From Castanea sativa (lineage: Eukaryota; Streptophyta; Magnoliopsida; Fagales; Fagaceae), in the NCBI RefSeq assembly GCF_040712315.1, contig NC_134018.1, forward strand, positions 11,800,835-11,864,834: 64,000 bases of DNA, read 5' to 3'. Under the pieces are notes generated by a model that searched no databases, was not told where the DNA came from, and saw only the letters and a program-made list of their open reading frames with translations. Position numbers and translations under genes: made by a program. Each line of letters opens with the position of its first letter. Within the stretch, counting starts at the first letter, position 1. Of the stretch, positions 50,300 to 61,850 are shown one piece after another.

Positions 50300-52432
50300 G
50301 AAAGTTGACATGAGGCACTCAAGTATCATATTTCTACGCCACACTGGTATGGTGTGCTCTTTGAAAGAAAGAATCATTGTTAAAATTTATGGTTACAGGT
50401 TTAGAAATGTGGATAGGGTGGGAGTCTAATTAATTAAAATTTATATAAAAAAAACTAAAATTTAGGGTTGATTGTAATTTAAAATATTTAAGTTTGATTT
50501 ATAAGAAAATAGAATCTTTACATTGGCCATTTATATAAATTTATTTATTTAGAGTTTGTGGTATGCTTTTGTGCTTAATCTCATTTCTTCCTTTTGTGTG
50601 TTTGTTTGTTTTCTTAAAAAAAATAGGTTCATGATATTCATGGACATAATAGATTGCCATTTCTTTTTCTCAAGATATTGCCAATTATTAGAATAGTTTT
50701 AAGGAAACTTATTAAGTACGTAGATAGCCGGTTAGACTTACTTGTTATCCAAATTTATAACCAAAACAATTTATTACTTGTGAATAATATCAACATTATT
50801 CATGAAATGCCAACTGTGCTTTCATTTCATAATAAATGCGAATTTCACTATGCCTTTTTAACATCAAATCACTTGTATCTTGGTCTTGTAATGCTATTTA
50901 AACATTATTTTTATGGGGCTTGGCTTATTCCTGTACTTTTTTAACTGGATATATATATGTCCTTTTGTTTTAATTATATACAATGACCTCTCTCTCAAAA
51001 ATTCCTTTTTAAATATTCTACAAAAAATGCAGGCTATAGCCGCGTTTTTAAGTGGGGAGCATTATGCACTGGAGATAAGCTAAACCCATTTTTATGGATA
51101 ATGCTTCCCACTTTCCACCTAGTCCCTAATTTTCTCAAGCATTGAAATTTGTAGTGCCAAACTAAGGAGGATTTACATAGTTACTATAGTGAAATATATT
51201 CGTATAAAAGTTAATTTGATCTTATTCATTTATTATTTGGGCTGTTTTAGCTAAATAATACATTTTGACAACTTATTTTGTCAAATCTCTCACTCTTCTT
51301 TAGCTTCACTCGTGGCACTTGGTGGGTTCCATTGTTGGATCACTGAGATTCTTTTTTTTCCTAGGAGGCAAATATGCATATCTATTATGTTACGATGCAT
51401 TCTTCACATTGAGAACATATGAGTTCTTCATTATTCCCTTCAAAGCAACATTTTAGCAAGTAGCAGAGCTAGTGGAGGCACAACACCTTAACACAGAGTG
51501 AGTAGCATGGGGAGTGGCCAAGCATCAGTTGAAGTTGTTGACTAAGTCACATATATAGGTCCTGATCGAGCTTATGCTTCTCGTGATCGTGGTTGCCTTT
51601 ATAGATAGTTATCGATGATTAGGACCTTCTTGATCGAGACCTAGAAGCATACCCCTCATTAAGGGCTACTCTTCCAACTTCTGGTAGATAGGCATAGATA
51701 GATCCATCCATTAAAGCAAGGATAGATGCTTCATAAGTTGATAAGTTTGAGCACCAGCTTACCTTCGTTGGGTTCCTTCTATCTTGACTCTATTTTTTTT
51801 TTTTTTTTTTTACTTTTTACTTAATGAAATGAAGGTCAACAAAACATATCTTTCAAATTTATATCCAAATATAGCCTCATTTTAAAATTCGACTCCTGAA
51901 AAGTCAAGTTCGACTTCAAACTCAACTCTTGTGACTAATGTAGCATTTTTAAAAAAAATTGAAACATGTCTATGTCACTCTCATTGTCGTTTGCCTCTCT
52001 CACACTCAAACCCCCTCTATCACTCTTGTCTTTGTCTCTCGCACTCTCAAATTCTCTGAATTTCGGATCTCACTCATCTCTCCTCTCCCTCTTTAAGTAA
52101 TTGACAACAATAGTCCCAAAATCCACATCATTGGCACTCTATCTCGTCAATAATTACCATCATTCATCCAATTGCACATCAATCTTCTATCACTTTTTTT
52201 AGGGTTATGATTTTTTTAAGTTGTTTTTTGGTAATTTGGGGTTTCCCTGTTTGGTTTTTTACATTCCTTGTACTTAAGACATTACGTTAAAAAACGAGGG
52301 TAATTGTGTCATGCTTTCCAAAAAATTTGTGAGAAATCTTCATGTGGTTCTTTTCCTTAATCATTGCATGGCAAATATACTTGTTTGTGAAGTGTTTAGT
52401 GTATGATTATATGTCATGGGTTTTAATTAAAA
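50300..52432. other. Intergenic stretch without a supported gene
   Basis: A 96-codon plus-strand frame at 50654-50944 has no recognisable domain. Poly(T) at ~51790-51812. AT-rich otherwise. Confidence 0.5.
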
Positions 52433-52475
52433 CTAGTCACTAACTCATGCGATGCACGAGATAGTTTAACAAAAT
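52433..52475 (-). mobile_element. Helitron-like 3' terminus, minus orientation
   Basis: Read on the minus strand, ATCTCGTGCATCGCATGAG then TTAGTGACTAG then T: GC-containing hairpin followed by CTAG. The body should extend to higher coordinates, which contain gene-fragment-like sequence. The 5' end was not found. Confidence 0.45.
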
Positions 52476-52794
52476 TAAATTGTGGCACATTTACATAGCA
52501 AAATGGTAGAAAAATTAAGGACATTTATTGAAAGCTTTCTCTAATATTCAAATGCTAATAAGCAAATATATTAGAAAAGAGTACACGGTACTCATATTTT
52601 GCATGAGGACAATAAAATTATAAAATAAAAGATGAAGGAAAAAATATCAAGAGAATACAATTTGACTAAAGAGCGAGAGAAGTAACTCATACTAAATATT
52701 AACAATCAAAAAATTCTTATATGTAAATATCTTACATATTATAACAATGACAACATATTAAATCAACCACATATAAGTGGAAAGTCTTGTGCCA

Positions 52795-52929
52795 CTAAGT
52801 TCGAAGCTCATAAACATGAACAACCTCCATATCATTAGGTTTTATATGGATTGGGGCATTCAAGGCTTTCGCAATATCAATGCAACATTGTAAAGAACTC
52901 CCCACACTTGAATTGTGCTCCATATAAGC
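52795..52929 (-). pseudogene. Possible terminal exon or gene fragment, 44 codons
   Basis: After AATAG (acceptor-like) the minus strand reads AYMEHNSSVGSSLQCC, DIAKALNAPIHIKPNDMEVV and HVYELRT before TAG. It looks protein-like but I cannot name the family, and another frame is also open here. It lies in the same orientation as the crooked-neck fragment ~2 kb upstream but has no clear link with it. Confidence 0.25.
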
Positions 52930-52999
52930 CTATTAAAAATTACCTCTCGATACAGCTGGTTGTATTGCATCAGTTTGGGGATTTCAAGTTTCAGCCTTC

Positions 53000-54980
53000 A
53001 GAAAAATAAGAAAAAATAACATCTATCTGAATATAAAATTAAGTCAAAACAAATATAATATAAGTCATGAAGTCAGAAAAAGTAAAATCTTAGAACAAAT
53101 TAAAACTAAATGTGATTGTCCCTTTTGTCCAACTTAATTTTGTCATAAAATATCTCTCTTCAAAAAGGACAATATTTAATGTTGTCCACTATTCAAATTT
53201 CTGTAGTTTGATTAATTTAAATATCCTAGTGCTATATCCAACCAAGAGTCATAAAGAAATGTAGAGGGAGGAAGGCTGATTTAAACGAAGAAAAATGAAG
53301 GCCTCTAGAAGAATTCAAACTCATATCAATAACAAGCATCACCTCCAACTTAAACATTAGAGCCCTTATGTTTGGAATTTGGGCAATTTATAAGATTGAA
53401 ACCATGAGATATTTATCAGTGTGGTACTCTCAATTACAATGATTAAATTATCATGCATGAATGTGTTTATGGAGTGGTCTCACACCCTTGGCCCAAATGA
53501 TATGCATTTGGCTGTAGTTTTTATTGAGGTCTTTGGGGTTTACTTTGGGTACACAATCATGAGGCCTCTCCTAAATTTTCAATAAAACCCAAAAACCAAT
53601 GCACTTTCGTGGGCTTTCAAGTGTGAAATCATAATTTCAGCTATAATATTTAAGCTTGTAACTTTTATATACATGCAGAATCATTACTTCTTCTATTTTT
53701 TGGTAGTCGTAAAATCATTACTTACCTCTTGCATAATTGGATGCCAATATGCAAGCATCACAATGTGAATTGATTTAGGTCTTTTATTTATTATGTTTGA
53801 TAAAAACATGTATTTTAGTGCTCAATGTTTGTTTCGTAATTAGAAACTCTTCTCAAAATAGTTTGTGAATTCAAGTATATCTTATGTTTCCTAGAATGTA
53901 AATGGAACACATAAATAACATTAAATCTCATGCTCAAACCTTATGTCCCCATTTAATCGTAGTTACTTGTAAAACTATTGAATCTTTGACTTGTATAATG
54001 GCCAATTTTGGGTATCATATCTTCTACCTAAAAAGCAACAAACCCCAAATAAGAAATTTGGGCAATAGCAAACCAATGTCTCCAAGACATTTATTCAAGA
54101 AAAGATTGATGTGAACATTGTAATGGAAGGGGGAAATAGAATAATGTAAAAATAAAAAATAATAAAATTATTATAAAAAAAAAAAGGGAAAAGCAAACAC
54201 ACGCGCACACACATAGCTGAGCAACCCAGATTTAAGATTTTAGCATTTGGTTCATTTCAAATATTCTAAAAAGATTAAACATACTAAACACAAAACATAC
54301 TGACCAAATAGGATCATGCTCTTAACTCTTCGAATTAGTAAGTAATAGTTTGTCAGTGCCACCCTCCTCTTGAAATCAACATAGGTAAATAAGCATATCC
54401 ATAAATAGAAGAATTTGTGCAAAAATTACAGCAGACTAATATGAAAACAATTGTAACTAATCAAATAATTCACCACATTTAGACCCTAAGCCTCACATTT
54501 GGTAACATAAAAAATCATGACAGCAATAAAGTGTAGGTTCATAAAAGAATTTTATGTGTTGTACTGTCCTGAAACGGTTGTTTGTGGAATTTTTTTTTTA
54601 AATTCATATAATAGCTATTTTTAGTGTGTTATAGAGTAGATCATGTGTGGCTCCCTTGTTGCTATGTTGCTACACTATTCACAGGTTGCTACTCTACACC
54701 TAGTCTAGTGCTAGTGTATTAGTGATTTGGCCATATGCTCTACTACCTGGCTAATATACCTACTGTGGGTCCAAATGCTAACACCAAAACAAAAACAAAA
54801 AAAATCAAAGCATCAAAAATACCAAATTGTAATCAGCCCATCAACATTTTTTTTCTCAACAAAGAATAGTAATCAAATAACATCACCCAAGCAAACAATA
54901 GAAACCATAAAACCTAGCAAAATAAAAATTGTATGAAACAATTCTGAAGTTTAAACACTATACTCTAACTTTGTACAGCT
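53000..54980. other. AT-rich stretch with no supported gene
   Basis: Plus-strand frames at 53902-54114 and 54727-54936 are low in complexity and have no domain. Minus-strand exon remnants may exist but none is convincing. Confidence 0.4.
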
Positions 54981-54989
54981 GATACATAC

Positions 54990-55078
54990 CTTCAAGTACT
55001 CTAATTGGTCCAAAAGTCTTTCGTAAAGCTCTCCGGTCCTTTCAAACTCATCCTCTACTATTTCAAATCAACGTATGC
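54990..55078 (-). pseudogene. Exon fragment of a crooked-neck-like (Clf1/CRNKL1) splicing factor
   Basis: Acceptor-like AATAG precedes and GTATGT follows. The exon reads AYVD, then with a one-base shift FEIVEDEFERTGELYERLLD, then QLEYLK. This matches a HAT (half-a-TPR) repeat of crooked-neck proteins, typically AYIDFEI..GEFERTR.LYERLLDRTKHLK. The intact protein is a spliceosome (Prp19-complex-associated) scaffold. The one-base deletion after AYVD and the absence of neighbouring HAT exons show this is a fragment or pseudogene, perhaps carried by a Helitron. Confidence 0.65.
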
Positions 55079-55084
55079 CTATTA

Positions 55085-56150
55085 TTAAACAAATAAGAAA
55101 AGAGAAAAAATTAATGGTAACAGAATTCTTTTACAACACAACAAAACCAAGGGCAAGTATATAAAACAATACTAAAGAGAATTGTTTTTTGAATTAATAG
55201 CTTTCTCTTTTTGTTTTCCTAAACTCTGTGTTTTTCAAATTTAATAAACTCAATTACTTATAATAAAAAAAATCTTCATTTACACATACCTAAACAATAA
55301 TACAAATACAAATACTAATAAACAGGCAATTAAGCTAAGCTAAACCAAATCTGTAAAAAAAAAAAAAAAATTTAAAAAAACCTAGATAGCAAAGAAAGAA
55401 GAACTTGAAACTTAAACACATGAAAGCAAAGAACATTAAAGCAAAAGTTGTAGGATTGTTGTCTCCAAGTTGCTTAAGATCTTGAGGGTTGGAAGGCTCT
55501 TCAATACTATCTCCATGTCCCCACTACCAAATACATCCATATACACCAACTTATTGAAACTCAAACTTATACTTAAGCACAAAATCAAAGTGAAAGAATG
55601 CTATTAGTCTTATTTTATTGGTACCTTATTGTTATTGATGAGAAGCAAATGTAGAAGCCACAGAAACAATTCCATTTTTTGGTCTTCACCGCTGAGAGGT
55701 CACCAAAACAATCAAACAATTAAAGTAGTGGGATCTTCATCTGGTGTATAGTGTAAATAGAAATTTGGCTTTTAAAAATTTAAGATTAGAAAATAAAAAT
55801 AAAATATTGATGATGTGGAAAACCTATGGGAGCTGCAAAGCTAATGAGCAACCTTCTTCGGCAATCCAATTAAAAAACTTAGCAATCAAAAACTCAATAC
55901 CCTAAGAAAAATCATTTAGAAAGTAAAATCAACATAACAATCATCTATACCACAGCATAAAACAGGCAATAACAAAATGTAAAAAAAAAAAAAAAAAAAC
56001 ATCGAGCAAAAGAATAGAGCTCAAGAGAAACAGGAATTTAGAAATACCTAAACTGAATCATCCAGCTTCTGTCAGTATTTATATACTGTGAGGAGAGGAA
56101 GACAGAGAAGGGAGAGAGGCTAACGTGAACTAAATTTGAAACCGTAAAAT
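55085..56150. other. Stretch upstream of the crooked-neck fragment, no assignable exon
   Basis: A minus-strand frame near 55445-55530 reads GHGDSIEEPSNPQDLKQLGD, and one near 55630-55680 reads MELFLWLLHLLLINNNK before GTACC. Both look exon-like, but I cannot name them. The rest is A-rich. Confidence 0.3.
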
Positions 56151-56239
56151 AAAAGGTGGGGAAGGGGAAGGAACTAAATTTGCATGAGAAACAAAAGGTG
56201 AGTGTGAGAGGCCGCGGAATTTAGGCCCTCTCAAAATAG

Positions 56240-57810
56240 AGATTCGGGCGCTTGTAAGGGCACCTCTCTTTTGGGGTAGTGGTGTGGAGTTGTCACTTAT
56301 TTTTTATAAAATAAATAAATAAATAAATACAAATTACATGTTCAAAATACTTCGAATGTCATTGATTGAATAAAGAAAAATACAATTTTGGTAAATTAAC
56401 CTTACAAGGCTTTGGGTCCTAGTTACAATCTAGGCAAAAGAATACAAAGTTTTGATCCTAGTTACAATCTACTAAAATTAAAAGACAAAACACTAATCTA
56501 CCTATCCAAAAATCCTAAGCTCAAGGGTTAGGCTACAAAATGGGAAGGTGTTAAGCACCCATTCCATCCAAACTGAGTCTGGTCTTCTAGACTCTAATGA
56601 CCAATATACCATTTTTGCATGATGTAGAATGATATGTTGAACATACATGACAAACACTTGACAAAAATTAATCTAAATAAATTTGCCTTATGGATATGTC
56701 CTCTTTCTTAAAGAAAATTCGAATCTGTTTTGAGGATAAAAAATAAGACTTGGTTTGTTAAAAAAAATCAGATATGTTTTTGTTAAAAAAAAAAAGATTT
56801 TGTTAAAAAGAGTCAGGTCTGTTTTTGTGTAAAGTTTGAAAAAAAGTGATTTTATCAAGAAAACTCAGATCTGTTTTGTAAAAAAAATGAGATTTTGTTA
56901 AAAAGAACCAAATCTAATTTGCAAAGTAAAAAAAAAAAAATTAGGTTTGAAAAAGAAAAAACAGATCTATTTTTAAAGACCCAAAAAAAAAAAGACTTTT
57001 TTAAAGACGATTCACATTCATAAGGTAAATTTATTATGCATGTATCACATGTTAAAAAAGAAAAGACTTCAACCTAACTTTCAATCCCTTCTTTTAAATT
57101 TCAAAATCTGCAATTTTGTAACAAAAATAAACTTTTTCTGAAAGAAAATCAGATCTTTATTTAACGAAAATACAAATCAGTCTTGTATCAAAAAAGTTCA
57201 GGTCAATATTTAATGAAAATACAGATTAGTTTTGTGTTAAAAAAATCAGATCTATATTTAATGAAAATACTGATCAGTGTTGTGTGAAAAAATCAGATCT
57301 GAAAATACAGATCAGTTTTGAGTTAAAAAATCATATCTATATTTAATGAAAATACAAGTCAGTTTTGAGTTTAAAAAAATTAGGTTTGAAAATACAAATC
57401 AGTTTTGAGTTAAAAACAATCAGATCTGAAAATACAAAACAGTTTTTTTGAAGTTTAAAAAATCAGATCTGAAATACAGTTTGTTTTTGAATTTGAAAAT
57501 AATCTTTGATAGTCATTAGCAGATTTTTTGACTTAAGAAAAAGAATTACAATAAACAATCATCTTCTAAGATTAAATTGTGAATGCAAAATCGAGTGTCT
57601 ACAATCATCTACTTGCATTATTCTATCGGTCGCAACGGTATGTCATTAGCAGATTTTTGCATTATTCTAATAATGCAACTCTACATGTAATTAGATGATT
57701 GTAGACACTCGATTGAACAATAATACAACTCTAAATTTTGGGTGTATGAATGGTCACTCTAGTCATCTTCTAAGATTAAATTGTGAATGCAAAATCGAGT
57801 GTCTACAGTG
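56240..57810. repeat. Repeat block of a widespread plant class, with internal minisatellite
   Basis: GGAGTTGTCACTTATTTT near 56287 and GGGAAGGTGTTAAGCACCC near 56541 mark a repeat class also present, reversed, at 19560-19800. DNA resembling GGGGAAG(G/A)GGAAGGAACTAAATT lies on both sides (near 56158 and 57810), so the block looks inserted. ATTGTGAATGCAAAATCGAG occurs at ~57575 and ~57780 in direct orientation, with an inverted AGACACTCGATT between. Confidence 0.45.
56700..57500. repeat. Degenerate minisatellite with CAGATC core
   Basis: Alternating phrases AAAAATCAGATCTG, GAAAATACAGATCAG and TTTTGAGTTAAAAA recur at roughly 40-70 bp, more than a dozen times, most regularly at 57140-57480. Confidence 0.7.
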
Positions 57811-58104
57811 GGGAAGAGGAAGTAACTAAATTCGAAATGATTAAACAAAAGCTGGGGAGACAGAAATTTGTTATCGCCAAACAAAAGGTGGGGAGACAGA
57901 AAGTTGAAAAAACAAAAGGTTTCGGTTGAAAAAGCTTTGGGTTTGAGCTTTATGGTGGAATTAAATTTATAAGAAATGGGCTTTATGGTGGAGATAGGGT
58001 TGGAAATTACTTTAGATTTATTAGTATTTTAAAATTGAGAAAAAATATTTTAAAATTGTAGGACAAATTCAAAAAAGATGATGGAAATGACATAGATGAT
58101 GACA

Positions 58105-58135
58105 TGGCTTAACGTGAGCGTAGAAACATTAAATA
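58105..58135 (+). mobile_element. Possible Helitron-like 3' end
   Basis: AGCGTAGAAACATTAAATAC then TACGCTTCAGCTTTTAGT: inverted GCGTAG/CTACGC arms followed by TTAG-T. The canonical CTAG is not present, so this is weak. Confidence 0.25.
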
Positions 58136-58470
58136 CTACGCTTCAGCTTTTAGTAATATATATAATATATATTAGGCTTTTAATTGACATGGGTATATAA
58201 GTTTTGTAATCAATAGCTTCTTTTCATGTACTTAACTTTTATTTTATATATTTATGTGCTTGTTGTGGACAAGCTTTGTTACTATTCATATTAGTCATTG
58301 TTGTCCTTGTTGAGGATTTTATTTTGATACCTGTGGTTAATGAGATGCAATTTGAATTGTTCTAGAGACTTTGTATTAAGGGAATCAATACCATATCGTA
58401 CTGGCCAAGCTAATATGACAAGTATTAATCCTACCAGCCAATCCCCCAATACATAAACATATTCAAATTA

Positions 58471-58649
58471 GGGCAAGACTTAGGTAGAGTACTTAGGTGA
58501 TGTTCCTTAGGTTCCCTTTTTAAGATTTTGTCATGTGAATTTTTGCACATGAGACGGAAGTGTATTTTTTAGTTAAGTAACCACGTGACTGAATCTTAAG
58601 AGAGGAACCTAAGGAACAGCACCTAAGGTATTGTACCTAAGTTTTGTCC
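58471..58649. mobile_element. MITE, 179 bp, with perfect 9-bp target duplication
   Basis: Ends GGGCAAGACTTAGGTAGAG and (reversed) GGACAAAACTTAGGTACAA. Both arms share TGTTCCTTAGGTTCC. Flanked by TTCAAATTA at 58462-58470 and 58650-58658, identical. The 9-bp duplication points to the Mutator superfamily. Confidence 0.85.
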
Positions 58650-59068
58650 TTCAAATTAATTGTACTACTTTATATATTGGACTTATTGATGAAAATCGGA
58701 CATTTCAGCCATAAATCACTACCAAACTGATACCAAAAAAAAAAAAAAAAAAAGGTCAATTGTTGGCCTACAAATCGATGCCATACCAATACAACAAAAT
58801 TAAGTCAATCGTCGGTCATAGCAATTGTCATCGCATACCACTACATCACTAGTCACTACTACGACACTGATCATCCTCTTCCTAATGTCGTTGTTGCTTC
58901 TTCTTCTCCTTGTTTCTTTGTCTTCTTTTTATTAAGAACTTTAACTTTCTTATTCTATATGCATGAAGTGAATAATGTAAATAAATGATAAGGAAATTGA
59001 AAAGTTGAATTCAATTTTTCAAACTTTTTATTTACTTTTAATTATGTAAATAGATAGGAAAAAACTTA

Positions 59069-60204
59069 GGCGAAAATGCACTTTTATCCCTACATTTTGG
59101 GCCGATTCTCAAATTAGTCCCTAAATTAATTTTGCTACTAGGCCAGTCCCTGATTTCAAAAAATCGATTCTATTTTGATCCTTGTCGTCAGCCCAGTAAC
59201 AAAAAAAAAAATCAAACGTGGCAAAAGGAGCGCATTGTTGGCATGTTAGATGTGACGTGACTAATAAAATAATAATAAAATTTTTTATTTGACATTTTTT
59301 AAATGCCACATCATCATTTTTTGAATTAAAAAAAAGCCATGTCAGTATTTTCTAAATTAAAAAAATAAAAATAATTTTTATATTTCAATATTAGTTTAAT
59401 TAAAAATAAATAAATGAAAATAAAAATTATTTTTCAGTTTTAAAGATTGAGAAAAAATTTTATAGCAACTTTCTCAAATATTGTTGAACTTTCTTGACAA
59501 ATAAACACATCACAAAATTTAAATATATCAATTTTTAGACACAAAATTAAAATTTCAAAAAAAAACATTTGAAAACCCCCCACAAACCCAAAACAAAATC
59601 CAAAGATTCATAACTCTCTCAAGCACTCTCTCTCTCTTCAAATGCAAGTTCAAATCTCTCTCTCTAACTCACCCTCTTTCTTTTCCTCTCTTACTAGTGG
59701 TGGTGGTGGTGTCATCCCACAATGAGGAGCGGAATGAGTAGCGGCGGACGGATTGAGTTGCAGTCAATGAATGGACCTCAATCTGCATTTGGAGGGAGTC
59801 GATTGGGTTGGAGGTTGGGGGAAGAGAGAGATCGTAGATCTGGGTTTGCTTAACCAAACGAAAATCTCTAAAGTTCTCTTTCTCAAATCAAAATATCCCT
59901 CTCTTTCATCTTTCTAAAGCTCTAAAGTCTCTTTCTCTCAAATTGTGGATCTGAGAAAATCTCTAAAGCTTTCTCTCGGATCAATGTTTGTGAAGTGGTG
60001 GTTGGTCTGGTGGTGGGTGGGTGTGGATCGTTGGATGGGTTTGATGTTGGTGTGGGTTGCAGTGGCTTGATGGACTAATTGATGATAGTGGTGGTGATTG
60101 GTGGTTTGTTTAGTTCATGTGGGTTTCAGATTGCAGGAGTAGTTGGTTGGTTGGTCAAATCGAGAATCGGCCCAAAATATAGGAACCAAAAGTGTCTTTT
60201 CGTC
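59069..60204. mobile_element. MULE, 1.14 kb, inserted in the repeat array
   Basis: Ends GGCGAAAATGCACTTTTATC and (reversed) GACGAAAAGACACTTTTGG; the inverted repeats continue through ATTTTGGGCCGATTCTC. Perfect 9-bp target duplication AAAAACTTA at 59060-59068 and 60205-60213. Removing it restores the repeat-unit phrase. The interior at ~59580-60140 is GC-richer (CTCTCTCTC leader, GGTGGTGGTGG, AGCGGCGGACGG) than the rest and may be captured gene DNA. No transposase. Confidence 0.92.
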
Positions 60205-61238
60205 AAAAACTTATATAACTTTAAAATTTTGTCTTTTACTGTATCATATTGATATATAAGGTCATGTCTTCTTCTCGTCTCGTCTTTATATCTTTATCGT
60301 GTTTTTATTAAGCTCGTTAACTTTTCTTGTTTTCTTTCTCCACTTGATGTGAATGATGTAAATAAATAAAAAAGAAACTAAAAAGTTAAATTCAACTTTT
60401 CAAACTCACCTTTTATTGTGAATGATGTAAATAGAAATGATAGAGTTTATTAAACTTTTAAATTTTTTCTTTTAGTGTAAGTATCTCCATCCACCACCAT
60501 ATTGGTATATCAGGTCACGTGGCCTTCTTATTCTTCATTTTCCATCTTATCTCTATTTCTCTATCTTCTTTTTATTGAGTTTTTAAACATTTCTTGTTTT
60601 GTCTGCCTAATGTAACTTATGTAAATAAATGAAAATGAAATTGAAAAGTTGAATTCAACTTCTCAAACTCTTCACTTAGTGTGAATGAAGTAAATAGATG
60701 AGAAGGAAACTTACTTAAATTTTAAATTTAGCCTCTTAGTGATGTATATATCAGGTCACATGACCTTCTTCTTCTCCTCCTCCTCGTGATGTCCTTGTTA
60801 ATTTCTTTGTCTTCTTCTTATTTAGCTTTTTAACTTTTCTTATTTTGTCCACTTAATATGAATGATGTAAATAAATGAGAAGGAAACTGAAAAGTTGAAT
60901 TTAACTTTTCAAACTCTTCATTTACTGTGAATGATGTAAATAGACATAGGAAAGAACTTATTCAACTTTTAAATCTTGTCTTTTAGTGTGATTATCTCCA
61001 CCAACCATCCTATTGATATATTAGGTCATGTGACCTTCTTCTTCTTCTTCTTCTTCTTCTTTTTGTCTCGTCCTTGTTTTTCTGTCTTTTGTTTTATTAA
61101 GCTTTTAAAAAAAATTTATATATTTTGTCCGCTGAGGTGAATGATGTAAATAAATGGGAAGAAAACTGAAAAGTTGAATTCAACTTCTCAAGCTCTTCAT
61201 TTAGTGCCAATTATGTAAATAGATGGATATGACACTTA

Positions 61239-61500
61239 GGGTCCGTTTGGATAGAATTTATTATTAAAAATTAAAAATTGAAAACTGAAAACACTGTAGC
61301 AAAATAATTTTTAAATGTGTAAATAGTGATGTGAGACCCATTTTTAATAAAAAATTGATAAAAAGGTACGTGAACAGTGCACGCATAGTACGCGCACAGT
61401 GCGCGCACTGCGCATTTGTCCCCTACAGCAGAAGAAAAAAAAAAAAGCAAAACGTGAAAACTGAAACGTGGAAACGCAAAAACTGAATCCAAACGCCCTC
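61239..61500. mobile_element. Tourist-like MITE, copy 1
   Basis: Ends GGGTCCGTTTGGAT and ATCCAAACGCCCTC, flanked by TTA at 61236-61238 and 61501-61503. The interior includes ACACTGTAGCAAAATAATTT and a GTGCGCGCACTG stretch. Length 262 bp. Confidence 0.9.
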
Positions 61501-61519
61501 TTATTCAACTTTAAATTTA

Positions 61520-61850
61520 GAGGGCGTTTGGATTCAGCTTTTGCATTTCCACATTTCAGTTTTCACGTTTTGCTTTTTTTTTTCTTTTTTTTTTTTTCTG
61601 CTGCAGCTGCAAGGGACAAATGCGCAGTGCGCGCACTGTGCACCACTGTGCGCATACTGTGCATGCACTGTGCGCGCATTGTGCGCATACTGTGCGTGTA
61701 CTGTGCGCGCACTGTTCAAGTACCTTTTTATCAATTTTTTATTAAAAATGGGTCCCGCATCACTATTTACACATTTAAAAATTATTTTGCTACAGTGTTT
61801 TCAGTTTTCAGTTTTTAATTTTCAGTAATAAATTCTATCCAAACGGACCC
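61520..61850. mobile_element. Tourist-like MITE, copy 2, inverted, with GC-rich tandem array
   Basis: Inverted relative to copy 1, 19 bp away: starts GAGGGCGTTTGGATTCA and ends TATCCAAACGGACCC, flanked by TTA at 61517-61519 and 61851-61853. It is 69 bp longer than copy 1, largely through CTGTGCGC(A/G)-type tandem repeats at ~61625-61715. Open frames across it are repeat-encoded. Confidence 0.9.

Noticed and set aside
61468..61828. Overlapping frames on both strands with Cys/Ala/Arg repeats
   Set aside because: Encoded by the CTGTGCGC tandem array of the MITE; the same motif is open in several frames because of its composition.
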